Shown here: positions 50,451 to 63,892 of the stretch, piece by piece
Numbering within the stretch: the first letter of the stretch is position 1
Layout of the letters: each line of letters begins with the position of its first letter
Source of the DNA: Annulohypoxylon bovei var. microspora
Lineage: Eukaryota; Ascomycota; Sordariomycetes; Xylariales; Hypoxylaceae
DNA length: 64,000 bases
NCBI GenBank assembly: GCA_022836615.1
Contig: MU405218.1
Coordinates: forward strand, 372,001 to 436,000
Reading direction: 5' to 3'
Program-made: the position numbers and the translations under genes
Notes under the pieces: generated by a model
Seen by the model: the letters and a program-made list of their open reading frames with translations, nothing else
Database searches by the model: none
Told to the model about the DNA's origin: nothing

Positions 50451-50659
50451 TTTTTTATATATTATGATTTTATACGTTATTATTTTATATATTAAAATTT
50501 TTAAGGTTTTTTTTTTTTTTTACCTAGTACGGCCTTTTATAATGTCCGGGAAAACGCGATTTACGTAAGTTCCGGGGCGTTTTTGCTTTTTTAAAATTAC
50601 GGGGACCGGGGAAAAAAAAAAAACTTTAAAAATTTTTCTTCGTAAAAAGTTATTAATTA

Positions 50660-50765
50660 AAGAAAACGGGGGAAAAAAAAGGTGAATAACGGGGTAAAAA
50701 ACGGGGTGGAAAAAAAGTAAAAAAACGGGTAAAAAACGGGGTGGAAAAAAGGGGTAATAAAATGG
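50660..50765. repeat. Purine-rich minisatellite
   Basis: Repeated AACGGGGTGGAAAAAA-type units on the plus strand, with the longer unit present twice almost exactly. Strong G over C skew. Confidence 0.7.
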
Positions 50766-50799
50766 AAAAAAAAATAAAATCCGTTCGAAAAATATTATT

Positions 50800-51025
50800 A
50801 TTCATTTAATTAATTAATTAATTAAAACCTTGGTTAAAAAATTAATTTAAAAATTAATTAAAAAATTAATTTAAAAATTAATTAAAAAATTAATTTAAAA
50901 ATTAATTAATTAATTAAAACTTTAATTTAAAAGTTAATTAATTTAATAATTAATTAATTTATTTATTTATTAATTTATTTATTAATTTACTTATTAATTT
51001 ATTTATTAATTTATTTATTAATTTA
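50800..51025. repeat. AT tandem repeats
   Basis: Arrays of TTAATTAA / TTAAAAATTAATTAAAAAA followed by TTATTTATTAATT units. Low complexity. Confidence 0.7.
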
Positions 51026-51411
51026 TTAATAAAAAAAACACATTTTTATATAAAAAGTTTTTACCGTTTTTTAAACCCTTGGATTTTAACTTTAATTTTA
51101 ACTTTACTTTTAATTTTAATTTTATTTTTATTTTTAACCTTAATTTTAAACATTAATTTTACGTAATTTTAAAAGTTTATATAATTTTAAAAATTTAATT
51201 TTTAATTTAAATTAATTCGTTTTTATATAATTAAATAAAAACTTTAAATATAAATGATTAATTAATTTTTAAAAAAGTGGTTTTTACGCGCGAAAAATAA
51301 TAATTTAAAAGTGGTTTAATAAAAGGTTTAAAAAGTAATTAATTAAAAAAGTAACTTAAAATGGTTATTACGTACGTAAATAATTAAAAAGTAAGTTTAA
51401 AAAAAAATATT

Positions 51412-51720
51412 TATAATGGTTTTTATAAGTAATAATAAATTTATGTTATATAAAATTAAAAATAAAATTATTTTCATTAATAAAAAAAAAAAAATAACCT
51501 TTTATTTTTAAGGTTATAATATTTATATTTAAAAGTGTAAATTAAATTAATTAACGTAAAAACTTTTTATATATATATTTTAATAACTTTTATAACTTAT
51601 TTAAAATTATTAATAACTTTATTATAAAAACTTACATTTATTACGTTTATAACCATAATGTAAACTTACATTAATTTTTATTTTAATTAATTTTTTAAGT
51701 TTTTAATTTATAATAATATT
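51412..51720 (-). repeat. Putative LTR, left copy (3' LTR of the minus-strand element)
   Basis: About 309 bp matching 56756-57065 almost without gaps. Differences are nearly all transitions. Exact ends and a target duplication could not be fixed. Confidence 0.75.
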
Positions 51721-54700
51721 TTTTTTCTTTGTTTTTTAAGGTTTATAATTATAAAAGCTTTTTCATTTACTTTATTTCTTATTTTAAATCGTTAATAAAA
51801 CGTTTTTAAAGCTTTTATATTTTTTAATTTTTTTTAAAGCTTTTACATTAACTTTATATAACTTTTTTATTTAATTAATATTATTTTACGTACGCTTTAT
51901 TTTTTACGTTTACTTTTCGATCGTAAGATTTTTTCGATAATGTATTTAAAATTTTCACCGTTTTAATTAATAAAAAATAATAATTAAACATTATTTTATA
52001 TTTAAAATAATAATAAATTTATAATTATTAATTTAAATAATTTAATATAAAATCGTGATTAAATTCCCATAAATACATTTAATTTTACCATATAAAAATT
52101 AATCACTTTAATTACTTTATATTTTACGTGTAATTAAAAAAGTTTTTTTTTAAATTATAATATTATAATATTTTTTAAATTTAATTAAATTTTATCGTTT
52201 ACTTTATATTTAAAGTTTTTTAATCGAAATTAATTTATTATACGTTTTATATGTTTTTAAATTATAATTATAATAATTTAAATGTATTTATTAATTTTTT
52301 TAATTTTAATTATAAAATCCATAACTTATTATTTTTTAAATAACTTATTTAAGGTTTTATTAACGATTTATTCGATCGGGTATACGTGGTATTTATGCGT
52401 TATATAAAAAAGGTTTAACTTAACCATTATATTTTAATTATTAATTATTATTATTATTATAAATAACATTTTTAATTAATTAAATTATATATAAATTAAA
52501 AAACACTACAAATATACTTATACTTTTTAATTTATTTTTTTTATAAACCCATTAATCTTTAAATTAAAAATAATAAATAAACGTTATATTATTTTTATTA
52601 ATTTATAAAGTTTTATTTAAAATACATTTATTTAATTATTTTTTTAATTTAATATTACCGTTATAAAAAAACCGTAATATTTAACGTAAATATACATAAA
52701 TTTTATAACACACGTTTTAACTTTTATAATATTCATCGCTTTTAATAAAACCCATTTTAATAATTAATAAATAATTATTATTAAATATTAAAAATCTTTT
52801 TTCTTTTTTATTAATATTTTTATTATAAAATTAATAAATAACTTTAAAAAATAATAATTAAAAATAAATAAAATTTTTAATAACCTTTTTCGTTAAATTC
52901 GTTAAATATAAATTTAATCGTAAACATTATAATTTTTACAAAACTTCCGTATATTTTATTTTATAATTAATTAATAAAAAGACTTTAAAATAATCGTAAT
53001 AATATTATTTTTTCTTAAATAACTTACAATATAAAAATTATAAATATTTTAAATTATAACCATTTTAAAAAACTTTTAATTTAATATTTACATTTATTTT
53101 TTAAATAACATAATTTTTTTATTATTTAAACCACATTTAATAATTAAAACCTTATAATTTTTAAAAATTAATAAAAAATAATAATTACTTTTATTAATAA
53201 CCTTATAAATCGTTTTAAAATTTATATTTTTAATAACCTTTTAATTTTATAAAACTTATAAATCCTTATTATAAAAAATTCTTTTTTTAATAAATATAAT
53301 TATAAGGTTTTAATTTAATATTACCCTTTTTTTTAATACTTTAATAATATTTATTAAGAATATTTAAATGTTTATTACCATTATTTTTATTAAAAATAAC
53401 CATTTTTATTTAAATAAACGTTATATATAATTTATTATTTTTTCGTTTTTTTAATTTATTAAAATATTTTAATTTTATTTTAATAAAACATTAAATCATT
53501 TTACTTTTTTATTAATTTAATACTTTATAATAAAATTAAATTTTAATAAAATTTACTTTTAATATATTTAACGTTCATTTAATTTACAAATAATTATAAA
53601 ATACTTTAAATTTTTATAATTTATAAAAATCATAAAAAGTTTAATTACCTTTTATAATTCCTTTTATTATACTTTTATTAATTTAATAATTATTAAAAAC
53701 TTTTTATTATATATTTCGTAATTATATTTAATTAATAATAATTTTATTAAATAATAAACCATAAGTTTTAACATCTCATTATAATTTTTTTATAAAAAAT
53801 AAGTTTTTAAAATTTACCTTAAATAATCCGTTTTTAAATACATTTCCCAATTAAAGTTTTAATGAATTAAAATTAATATAATAATAAATAAGTGTTTTAA
53901 TTCCTTAAACACCGCGTTTACTTTTTACCCTCATTTAAAAAAAACCTTTTTTTTTATTAAAATAATTAAAAAAATAATTAATTTATTAAATCCTTTAATA
54001 AACGTTTTATAAAAATTCGCAAACCTTAAAAAACTATAAACTTTTCGTACGTTCGTAAATAATTCCCACTTTTTAATAATTATAACTTTATCGAAATTTA
54101 CTTTAATTTTTTTTTTATTATAACGATAAAACTTAAATATTTAATTTCCTTTACGGCAAAAAAGCATTTAAAAAATTTTAACTTTAAATTAATATTATTA
54201 AAACGTTTTAACATTATTTTAATTTTATTCATATAATTTTTACGAAACCCATTTAAATAAATTATTACATTATTTACGTACGTTAAATAATAATTATTTA
54301 AAAAATTAAATAAAATTTTATTAATATAACATTAAAACATTATTAACGCCCCGTATAATTTAAAAGATATAATTAATTATTTAAAAACCTTAAATTAAAT
54401 GTAAAAAGTAATTTTCCATTTATTTTTTTCTTTTATTCGTAATTTATAAAATATAACTTTAATGTCGATTTTAATTAACCATTTAATTTTATAAAAAAAT
54501 TATAAAATTTCCTTAATTAATAATAATAAATAATAATCGTGTGTTAAAATAACGTTAAAAACTTTATAATTTATATAAAACCGGAAACCGCTTTTTAATT
54601 TTTTTATAAATAATATTAATACTTTTTCCAAGAAATTATTAACCTTAATTTACCCTTTGTTTAATAAATTTATTAAGGTTTTTCGTAACATTAAAAACTT

Positions 54701-56755
54701 TTTTTTTAATATACCATATAAAAGCTTTTATAAAATTTCTTTTTTTTTATTTTTTTTATTTTTTTATAAATTAACCTTAATATTTAACCTTAACTTTAAT
54801 AATAATAACGTTATATTTTCATCGTTTAAAAAAATTTTAATTTAATCCTTTAATTCATTAAATAACACCTTTTAAATTTAATTAATTATAAATTTTTCTT
54901 TTTTTTCCAATGTAATATTAATATCTCGTATAATGGTATTAAAGATTTAAATATTTTCGTTATTTTTTTTATATTAACGTTTTTTTTTTAAACCATAAAT
55001 ATTAAAAACACATTTCTTATTATATACTTAATTTTTTTAATTTATAAATATTTTATTTTAACATCGTAAAATATTTAAATAATATTTTAACCCTTTTTAT
55101 ATATTATTAAACCATATTTTTTTAAACTTATTTTAATTAACTTCTTTTTTACCTTATAAATAACGTCGTTTTATTTTATTTATAATTTTCTTAATATTAA
55201 AAAAAACGTAAAATTTAAGATAATATAACCTTATATTCATTTTTTTTTACCATTTATATTAATTTCCACATATATAAACATATTAATTATATAAAATTCC
55301 CCATCTTTAATTAATTTTAATTTTTTTTTTTAAATAAATATACGCGGTAATTTTATTTATTACTTAAATCTTTTATTAAATATTAAATATATTAAATATC
55401 TTAAATTTATAAACGTATTAATAAACTTTTATTTATTTAATAAGGTTTTAATTAAAAAAAAATAATATACATTTTATTTAAAACTTTTTTAATATTTATA
55501 AATTTTAATATTAACCTTTAAACATAATTTTGCTTAAAAATTATTCGTTTTTCAAGCATTTTAATAATTTATAATTATTTTTAACATTTCGATTATTTTA
55601 AACCTTTATAATAACCATTTGTAGTATATTATTTTTATTACCGTAATTTAATTAAAATGCGGCTTAAAATAATAAATAAATTATTATAAAGTGCTTTGTT
55701 TTTATATAACGGGTATACTTGCTTTTTTTTTTAAATTTCTTAAACTTTTAATTTAACTTCCATCGTATTTTTAATAAGTTATTATTACTTTAGTGTAAAC
55801 CATTTATTTAATTTATTATTACAATTATCGTAATAATTAAAATTATATAATTTACTTTATTTATAACCATGTTTTCATTTTTATTAAGTTTTAATTTTTA
55901 TTTTTAAATAATTACCGTATTAATAAAATTAATAACCTTTTAATTAAATGTTCTTTTATATTAAATAATTATAAAATAATTTTTTTTTTTATAATTTAAT
56001 ACTTTTTTCATTTTAATTATTATATTATTAACCTTAACCATTTATTTATTATAATTTTTTTTATTTAACTTTTTAATTATAAAAACATTTTTTAATTTAT
56101 TATTTAACCCCACATTAATATAATTAATTTTATTTTCCTTTTTTTAATATAACCCGTTAATTAAAATTAATTTACTTTTAAAATTAATAAAAAAATTATT
56201 AAAATATTAAAAAATATTTTAACACATTTTAATTAAATCTTAATAAACAATTTAAATTAATTATTTATTTTTAAATTTTTTAATTAAAATTTAAATAAAA
56301 ACTTAATTATTATATTATTTATTAAGCTTTTTTATATTAAACCATTATATTAAACATTACCGTTTTTTAATTAAAACCAAAAACATAATTTTCAAACATT
56401 TATTTTTCTCCGATTTAAAATATATTAAATTTTCCAAAATAAAAAAATTTAACATAATTATATATATTAAGAAATCTTTTTATTCATTAATTTAAATTAA
56501 ACATTTATTTTTAATTAAAATCATTTCTTTAATTTTATAAAATAAATTAAAATTACTTAATAAATTAATTATAAAGTTATTAAAAAAGTTATCGAAAAAT
56601 TTATATATATTTAAATTATATTAATAAAAAATAATAAATGTTATAAAGTTTTAATCGTTTATTATTTAAAAGATATTTATATATTAAGTTATCATTTAAC
56701 ACGATAAACGTTTTTTCGAAAACTTTTATTAATTAAAAAATAATTAATAAAAATA

Positions 56756-57065
56756 TATAATAATTCTTATAAATAACGATAAACTTATATTATATAAAAT
56801 TAAAAATAAAATTATTTTCATTAATAAAAAAAAAAAAAATAACCTTTTATTTTTAAAATTACGATATTTATATTTAAAAATATAAATTAAATTAATTAAC
56901 GTAAAAACCCCTTTTATACGTATTTTAATAACTTCCATAACCCATTTAAAGTTATTAATAATTTCATTATAAAAACTTACATTTATCGCGTTTATAATTA
57001 TAATATAAACTCGCATTAATTTTTACCTTAATTAACTTTCCGGGTCCTTAACCCGTAATAATATT
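56756..57065 (-). repeat. Putative LTR, right copy (5' LTR of the minus-strand element)
   Basis: About 310 bp, the partner of 51412-51720. It keeps more plus-strand C than the left copy (for example CCGGGTCCTTAACCCG near 57040). A 90-codon minus frame inside it is not a gene. Confidence 0.75.
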
Positions 57066-57299
57066 TAATTAAAAAAGTAAATAAATTTAATTAATTAAAA
57101 ACATTTTATTAAGGTTAATTAAATTTAAAAAAACTTATTAATTAATTATTAATTTTTTATTAATTACTTTATTAATTACTTTATTAATTCTTTATTAATT
57201 TATAATTCATTTATGAATTATTTTTAAAAATTTAAACGTAATAATGTTTTTTAAACGAATTATTTTATACATTATTTTTTTAATTTATTTTAATTTTAT
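57066..57299. other. AT-rich spacer
   Basis: No gene; short TTAATTAC/TTTATTAA repeats near 57140-57210. Confidence 0.5.
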
Positions 57300-57620
57300 A
57301 CATTTTTTATTTTTTCGTACGTTATTTTATTTTTTTATACGTTATTATTTTTATACGTTATTATACGTTATTACTTTTATACGTTATTTTATTTTAATTT
57401 TTCATTAATTTTTATTTCGTACGTTTCGGTTTTATACGTTGTTTTTTTCGTACGCTTTAATTTTATACGTTATATAACGTTATTTCCCGTTTATTTTAAC
57501 TTCGTACATTATTTTAATTTTTTATATAATATTTTACTTTTTCGTATAATATTTTATTTTTTCGTACGTTATTATTTTCGTAAATTATTTTATTTTATTT
57601 TTTCGTACGTTTTATCCCCC
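57300..57620. repeat. TACGTTATT-type degenerate tandem array
   Basis: Many copies of TTATACGTTATT and TTTTTCGTACGTTATTTT in a row, each retaining one or two CpGs. The unit is variable and about 15-30 bp. Confidence 0.7.
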
Positions 57621-60600
57621 GGCTTTTTTATACGATATATTATTATTTTTTTAATTTTTAAATCGAACCTTTAAACCGGTATAATAATTAATTTTTTAAT
57701 TAATTATTAATTTAATTTAATAATTAATTAATTAATTAATTAAATTATTAATTAAAATATACATTAAAAAATAAAATTATAAGTTTAAAAAAAATAATTA
57801 ATTTAATAAATAAAAAATAAATCTTTTAAAGCGATATATTTAATTAAATATACGATTAAAGTTTTTAATAAATTAAATTTTATTAAAAAAAATTAAATTA
57901 TTATATATTAATTAATTAAACCACGTTTTCCGAACCTTCGTTATAATTTTCGAATTTATTAATTAATTAATTTTTTTATTCTTTTTTTTCCATTTAAAAT
58001 TAACGTTATAATAACCTTTTAAATCGAAGTAAACGTTTATTTAATTTTAAGTTTAACGTTTATTAAAAAAATGTCGCGTTTTTAATAAAACTTTAATATA
58101 ATTTATAAATTATTAAACATTTTTATTTTATTATATTAAAAATTTAATTTAATTTTTTAAAAAAAATTATAATAAAAAACGATTTTATTTAAAAATAAAT
58201 CGTAAAAATTTTTTTTTTTATTTATATAATTTAATTAAAATGTTTTTAAAAAAATAATTAATTATTATTTCATTAATTTTTTAATTATAAAATAAATTTA
58301 AAAAAAACATTAATTTTATTAAATTATATTTTTTTATAATATAAATATAAAGCATTTACGAATTTTAAAAAAATAAATTATATTTAATACGATTAAATAT
58401 AAATTTTTTAATTTTTTTATAAAAAAATTAAAAAATAATTTATAATTTTATATTAATTACCGAAAATTAAACGTTTATATTAAATAATTTTTTTTTAATT
58501 AATAAAACATTAAAAAAGATTTTTAAAATTAAAATTTTTATAAAATTTAACATTTATTAAGTTTTCCATTATATTAAAATAAATTTCATTTTAAAAAGAT
58601 TTATTATTTTTCGGATTTATTTTAAATTATATAAATATCGTATATTTTTTTTAAATTAAATAATAAATTTAATACGTTTTAAAAATATATTAATTAAAAA
58701 TTTTTTTTTTTAATAATTTTTATATAATATATATAAATTATTATTAATAAAAAAGTTTTATTAATTAAAAAACGTTTTATAACTTTATGTGGCTTTATAT
58801 GGCTTATATTATATAAAGTTATATTTATTTAAAATTAAAAATTAATAATTTATATATTTATATAATATAAAATATTATACGTAAATATATTATAATTTAT
58901 TATTTTTATAATAATATTTTTTCCGTTTTAAATATTTATTTAAAAAATTAAATTATGTTTTTAAACTTTTTAATTTAAAAAAAAATAATAACATTAAAAT
59001 TTAAAAATATTATATCGTTATAAACTTAAATTAATAAATTAAAAAAAACTTTTAAAAAATTAATAATTAAATATAAATTTTTTAACGATACGACGTTATT
59101 ATTTTTATTTTTATTAAAAAACGATACGAATTTACGATGAAAATAATTTAAATGGAAATTATTTAAAAAACTTCGTTTAATAAACTTTAATAATTTTTTT
59201 ATATAATTAAAAATGTTAAATATAACGTTAAAATTAATTAATTATATTAAAAAATAAATAATATTACTTTAATAAATAATTTAAAAATAATTAACATTAT
59301 TTATAATAACGTTTATAAAAATTTATAAAAATTAATAATAAATTTAAAATAAAGTATTATTATAATTATTTAATATTATATAAATTATTAAATATATAAT
59401 AATTAATAAAAAATGTTATTATAAAAAAAATTCGAAGCGATTAAATATAATGGTAATAATTTTATTAAATATATTATAATTTTTATATATTTCGTTAATT
59501 AAAATAATAATGTAAATAATAAAATTATAAATGTATAAATGTGGGTATATTTTATTTTTAACGTTAAAAATAAAAAAATAAAAAATTATTTAATAATATA
59601 TTTTATTAAAAATATTTATAATTATAATATAAATAATGAAAAATAATTTTATTTTAAAGTTTTATAATTATATATTATATAATTATTTTAAAGTGTTAAA
59701 TTTATTATATAATAAAAAAAAGTTTTATTAAATGTAAAAAAAGTTTTATTTTTTAAAATAAAATTAATAATAAATATTTAAGTTTAAATGATTATATTAT
59801 GTAAAATAATGGTTTAAAAAGTTTTTTTAAGATTTTTATTATAAAAAGCTTTAAAATTTTAAAAAACTTTTTTTATTTATTATTTTTAAACATTGCTTTA
59901 TAATAATTATATGAAATTTTTATAAATTATATTCATTTATATAACAATTATTATATATTTTCTTACATTATTTATAAATAAATAAATATTTTTTTAATAT
60001 ATAAATTTTTTTATTATTATAAAATCCACTTTTTTATATAACATTTTATTTAAATTTAAATAAAAATATTTAATTTATGTTAATTTCCATTTATATATTA
60101 TTAAATAATTTATTTAATTAATGTGTTATATTTAAAAAATATTTATTACTTAAGTAAAAAAGTTATTAATTAAGCCTAGGTTATTTATTAATTATAAAAA
60201 ATCAAAGGAAAATAAGTTTAAAAGAAAAAAAAAATTTCTAAAAAGCAAATTTAAAGGAAATAAATTATTTTTTTATTTTTTTTATTTTTTTTATTTTATT
60301 TATTTTAATATTACTTAACCATTTAAAGTATTTATTAATATAATAATAACTTTTATTTAACTTATAATATTTATTATATTTATATTAAATATAAAAATTT
60401 CATTTTATTTTAATAAAGAATTTTATTTTAATAAAAAATTTTCGTTTTATTTTAAAAAAGAATATTAATATTCCTTATATTTAAATAAATTTTAAAATAA
60501 TAAAAATTAAATAAATTTTTTTAAAGAGTTTTATTCTTTAAAAAATTATAATATTAAAGATAAAATATTTAATTTTTATATTAAAAAAGAAAATAATTAA

Positions 60601-61384
60601 TTTAAATTATTTCTTAATAAATTTAATTCGTTTAAATTTTCTTTTTCTTTAAGATTTTTTTTAAGGTTTTTTATTATAAAATCTTTAAAATCTTTAAGAT
60701 TTTTAAAACCTTCTTTTAAATTAAAAAATGATAAATTTAAAAATAATGAAAATAATAAAAATAATAATGGTAAAAAATAATTTTATAAATTTTATTAAGG
60801 TTTTTTTTTTTTTAAAAATTACGTTTAAGGTTAATACCGATAATAAATTTAATTGTATTAATATTTAAGTAAAGTAAAATCAAATTAATAATGTTAAAAT
60901 TTATTTAATTTTTATTAATAAAAATATTAATTTATATATTTTTAAATTATTTTATAATTACCTTTATAATGGTGTATGTAAAATTAAAATAATGAGATTA
61001 AATGGTTGTTTTAAATTTATTTTATTTAAAAGAAATAATAATTAGTTTTTAAAGAAAAATATAAATAATTATAATAATAAAATATTTATTTTATCGATAT
61101 TAAATGGTGGGAAAAATTAATTAAGAATAAAAGAATAATGATTTTATATAAAAAAATCGTTTTTTTAATATTATAAATTTTATAAAATAAAAGGTTTTTT
61201 AAGATTTAATAAAATATTATTTTATTAAATATCCGATAAAATAATTCTTAATTCTTTATATAATTTTCGTTTAATAAAGGTTTTTAAAAGATTATTAATA
61301 TTAAATATTTCCTTGTTTAAAATAATAAAGTAAAAAAAAGTAATAAAATTATTTTATTAATGTTAAAAAATATCGTTTTTTTAA
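57621..61384. other. AT-rich, RIP-degraded block (right)
   Basis: No gene. After about 59.4 kb the plus strand keeps G more than C, opposite to the gypsy interior. TTTTATTTTAATAAA-type short repeats occur near 60400-60460. Probably other mutated transposons, not identifiable by eye. Confidence 0.6.
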
Positions 61385-62047
61385 GAGATTTGCTATTTCA
61401 ATAGTATTGTATTTCAATAGTATTTTCTGATTGGTGGAAATCCTTATCGATACGCCATGGCCACCTGATTGGGGTACTTAATCCCTCATACAAAGACTGG
61501 TATATGGGGATGTACCTTTCCACCCAGCGGCCAGCTTTCTACACCCACTTACCTTCTCACTTGAATAACTTTATGGAATCATCTTCAATTGGCTTGCAAT
61601 TAGTTTTATATGATGTTTAATTACTGTCTTAATTAAAGATATTAGGTTGCATTATACTTATCTCTCTTTTCGTTGATATATATTGCGAAATGTATGAATA
61701 GTTGTAGAGTGTTGAACGGCCTCCGGAGATCATCACATACGACTGGCGAAACAACCGTAAAACCGCATGAAATCTAGGTAAAACACCGCATATCTCTGTA
61801 ACCAGGCTATGCATCGGGATAAAACCTACATGGTTTGATTCCCTAAATTGAGAGCTATTTTATAATGTAAATTATTGAAAGGTTGAAGGCTTGGTGCGAA
61901 AGTTATTCAAGTTGAAAGGTGTATCCTTTGCTAAGAAAGATTTAGAGGGGTGATGGTTTATCGATAAGAGTTTCAACCAATCAAAGACGCCGCCCTCTTA
62001 CCCGCGGGGTACTATTGAAATGCAATACTATTGAAATAGCAAATCTC
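61385..62047. mobile_element. Intact hAT-like MITE, 663 bp
   Basis: An island of normal base composition in AT-rich DNA. Terminal inverted repeats of about 38 bp start GAGATTTGCTATTTCAATAG, differ at one position near base 26, and contain a doubled ATTTCAATAGTA. Flanked by a perfect 8-bp direct repeat TTTTTTAA (61377-61384 and 62048-62055), fitting nTnnnnAn. No transposase; the 61-codon frame at 61629-61814 has no domain. A RIP-mutated copy lies at 49790-50450. Confidence 0.87.
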
Positions 62048-62055
62048 TTTTTTAA

Positions 62056-62414
62056 TGGGAAGGATTATTTTTTTTTAATATAAAGTTAATGGTAAATTTT
62101 AAAACGAATTTAATTATAATATTAAAAGCATATTTATTAATTTTCCAACCGTTTAAATAATTTTTTATCGCAACATTAACATTTATATAAATAATGTGAA
62201 TTATTTAAGTTAATATTTTAATTTATTTTTAAAGAAATTATTTTATTATTTTATAAATTAAAGTTAAAACGTTATTTTAAAAAGTAATATTTTTTCATTA
62301 AAAAATTAATTTATTTTTAAAATCGTTTTAAAAGGTAATTATTTAACGATATATAATTATATAAAGCTTATTTTTTTTTATTATATCCATTTAAATAATA
62401 AAAAATAACTTAAG
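62056..62414. other. AT-rich, no gene
   Basis: Degraded sequence between the MITE and the tandem array; nothing recognised. Confidence 0.5.
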
Positions 62415-62565
62415 ATTAAAAGAAATTAACGAAAATTAATGAAAATTAATGAAAAAATCAACGAAAATCAATGAAAATTAATTAAAATTAATGAAAATTA
62501 ATTAAAATCGATAAAAATTAATTAAAAATTAATGAAAATTAATCGAAAATCGATGGAAAAAATGA
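62415..62565. repeat. GAAAATTAAT tandem array
   Basis: About a dozen degenerate 10-11 bp units of GAAAATTAAT / GAAAATCGAT in a row on the plus strand. Confidence 0.75.
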
Positions 62566-63577
62566 TAATTAAAAATAAATGTTAAAATTAAATAATTAAA
62601 TAAAAAAAAATTTTCTTAATTAATTAAATGTTAATCGTTAATTTTTTTATAAAACGAAAAATGTTATTAAATTATTATAACATATTTATAAGTTATGGTG
62701 TAAATATTATACGAATATAAAATAAGTTTTTTTAATTATTATAAAATAAAAATTATTTCATTTAAAAATTATTTTACGAAAAAAAAATTTTAAAATAAAA
62801 GTTAAACGAATCGTAATTATTATATTATTAATTATTTCATTTATTATTTTATATATAACACATTTAAAATTATAATATAAAACTTAATGAAATAATTAAT
62901 TTATTAAAAAAATTAATTTAATTAAAAAATATATTATAAAAATTTAATTATTACGTTTTAAAATATTAATAATAATAATATTAAAATAATTAAAAAATCT
63001 TAATTTTACTTATAAATTAAATTATATTATAATTAAAAAGTTTATTCGTTTTTAAATAATAAATATTATATGAATCGTAAAAATAATCGGAAAAAATTCC
63101 TTAATATAATAAATATTAAAAATATATAATTTAATTTATTTATTATTTAAATAATTAATAATTTAATTAAACGATATTATTGGTTTCCTTTTAAATAATT
63201 AATTTTTTATTTAAAAAAAAAAATATCCGTATATAAAATTATTATTAAGTTATATTATTAATTATAAAATTTTAATAAAAATATATAAATTTTTTTAATT
63301 ATTAATTAAATATTTATTAATTATTAATTATTTTAAGTTAATATAATAATATTATAACGATTAATTTTATTAACTTTAATAAAATTAACTTATAATTATT
63401 CCGAAAGTTTTATATTAAATTTATTATTATTTATTAAATTAATTTATTAAGTTTTAATATCGTTAAATATTTTAAAGGAAATAATTACGGATTTATATTT
63501 CGAAAAAATATATTAACGAAGAAATTTTTAATTTTAATTTAATTAATGTAAAGGCTTTAATTAACGTAAATTATAAC
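62566..63577. other. AT-rich, no gene
   Basis: Degraded sequence with scattered CpG; nothing recognised. Confidence 0.5.
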
Positions 63578-63892
63578 GTGGAAATAATTTTTTTTATAAA
63601 AATTAATTTTAATTTCGAAAAATATAAACGTTATACGAAAGCAAATGGTTTCCGCGCGGATAAAGTAATGACCCATTTAAATAAAAACGAAATAAAAGCT
63701 CGTTTTAATACAAAGGTTATAATTATAAAGATTTGCAAAGATAATTCCAAAAACAACGATAAAATAAATGGATTTAAGTTAAATAAAACGAACAAGCTTT
63801 TTAATATAATAATAAAACTTTCATTACAAATAATAATAATGAAAAAAACATTAAAAAAACAACGTTTTAAAATAATAATTATTTTTTATTAA
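63578..63892 (+). pseudogene. Possible transposon coding relic
   Basis: A 104-codon open frame in AT-rich DNA where stops are otherwise dense. It is Lys/Asn/Ile-rich and contains ANGFRADKVMTHLNKNEIKA and IKICKDNSKNNDKINGFKL, which read like a real protein eroded toward A/T codons. No family recognised. More C and G survive here than nearby. It could be part of a transposon extending beyond the window or a chance frame. Confidence 0.35.

Larger units (their letters stand above)
51412..57065 (-). mobile_element. RIP-degraded Ty3/gypsy LTR retrotransposon
   Basis: About 5.65 kb bounded by two direct repeats (putative LTRs) and carrying pol relics on the minus strand. Reverse transcriptase is readable at about 54615-54230: FRF-INY (for FRFxxDYR), YYLLLLIKEIL (for YPLPLIxETL), KIDIK, the active site YVNNVIIY at about 54255-54282 (normally YVDDVIIY), then KYLSFIV. 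The connection SFLRFANFYKTFI is near 54000-54040, and an RNase H-like start (KTD) is near 53830. In-frame stops sit where Gln or Arg codons are usual, as C-to-T mutation would produce. A pyrimidine tract right of the left repeat suits a polypurine tract on the minus strand. No intact gene remains. Confidence 0.85.

Noticed and set aside
50800..51025. Possible CRISPR-like array
   Set aside because: Repeats are low-complexity AT units without unique spacers, in a eukaryotic genome.
54657..54845. 62-codon plus frame in the AT-rich block
   Set aside because: Antisense to the gypsy pol relic; Phe/Lys/Asn-rich by composition only.
56744..57016. 90-codon minus frame
   Set aside because: Lies in the right LTR copy; no protein character.
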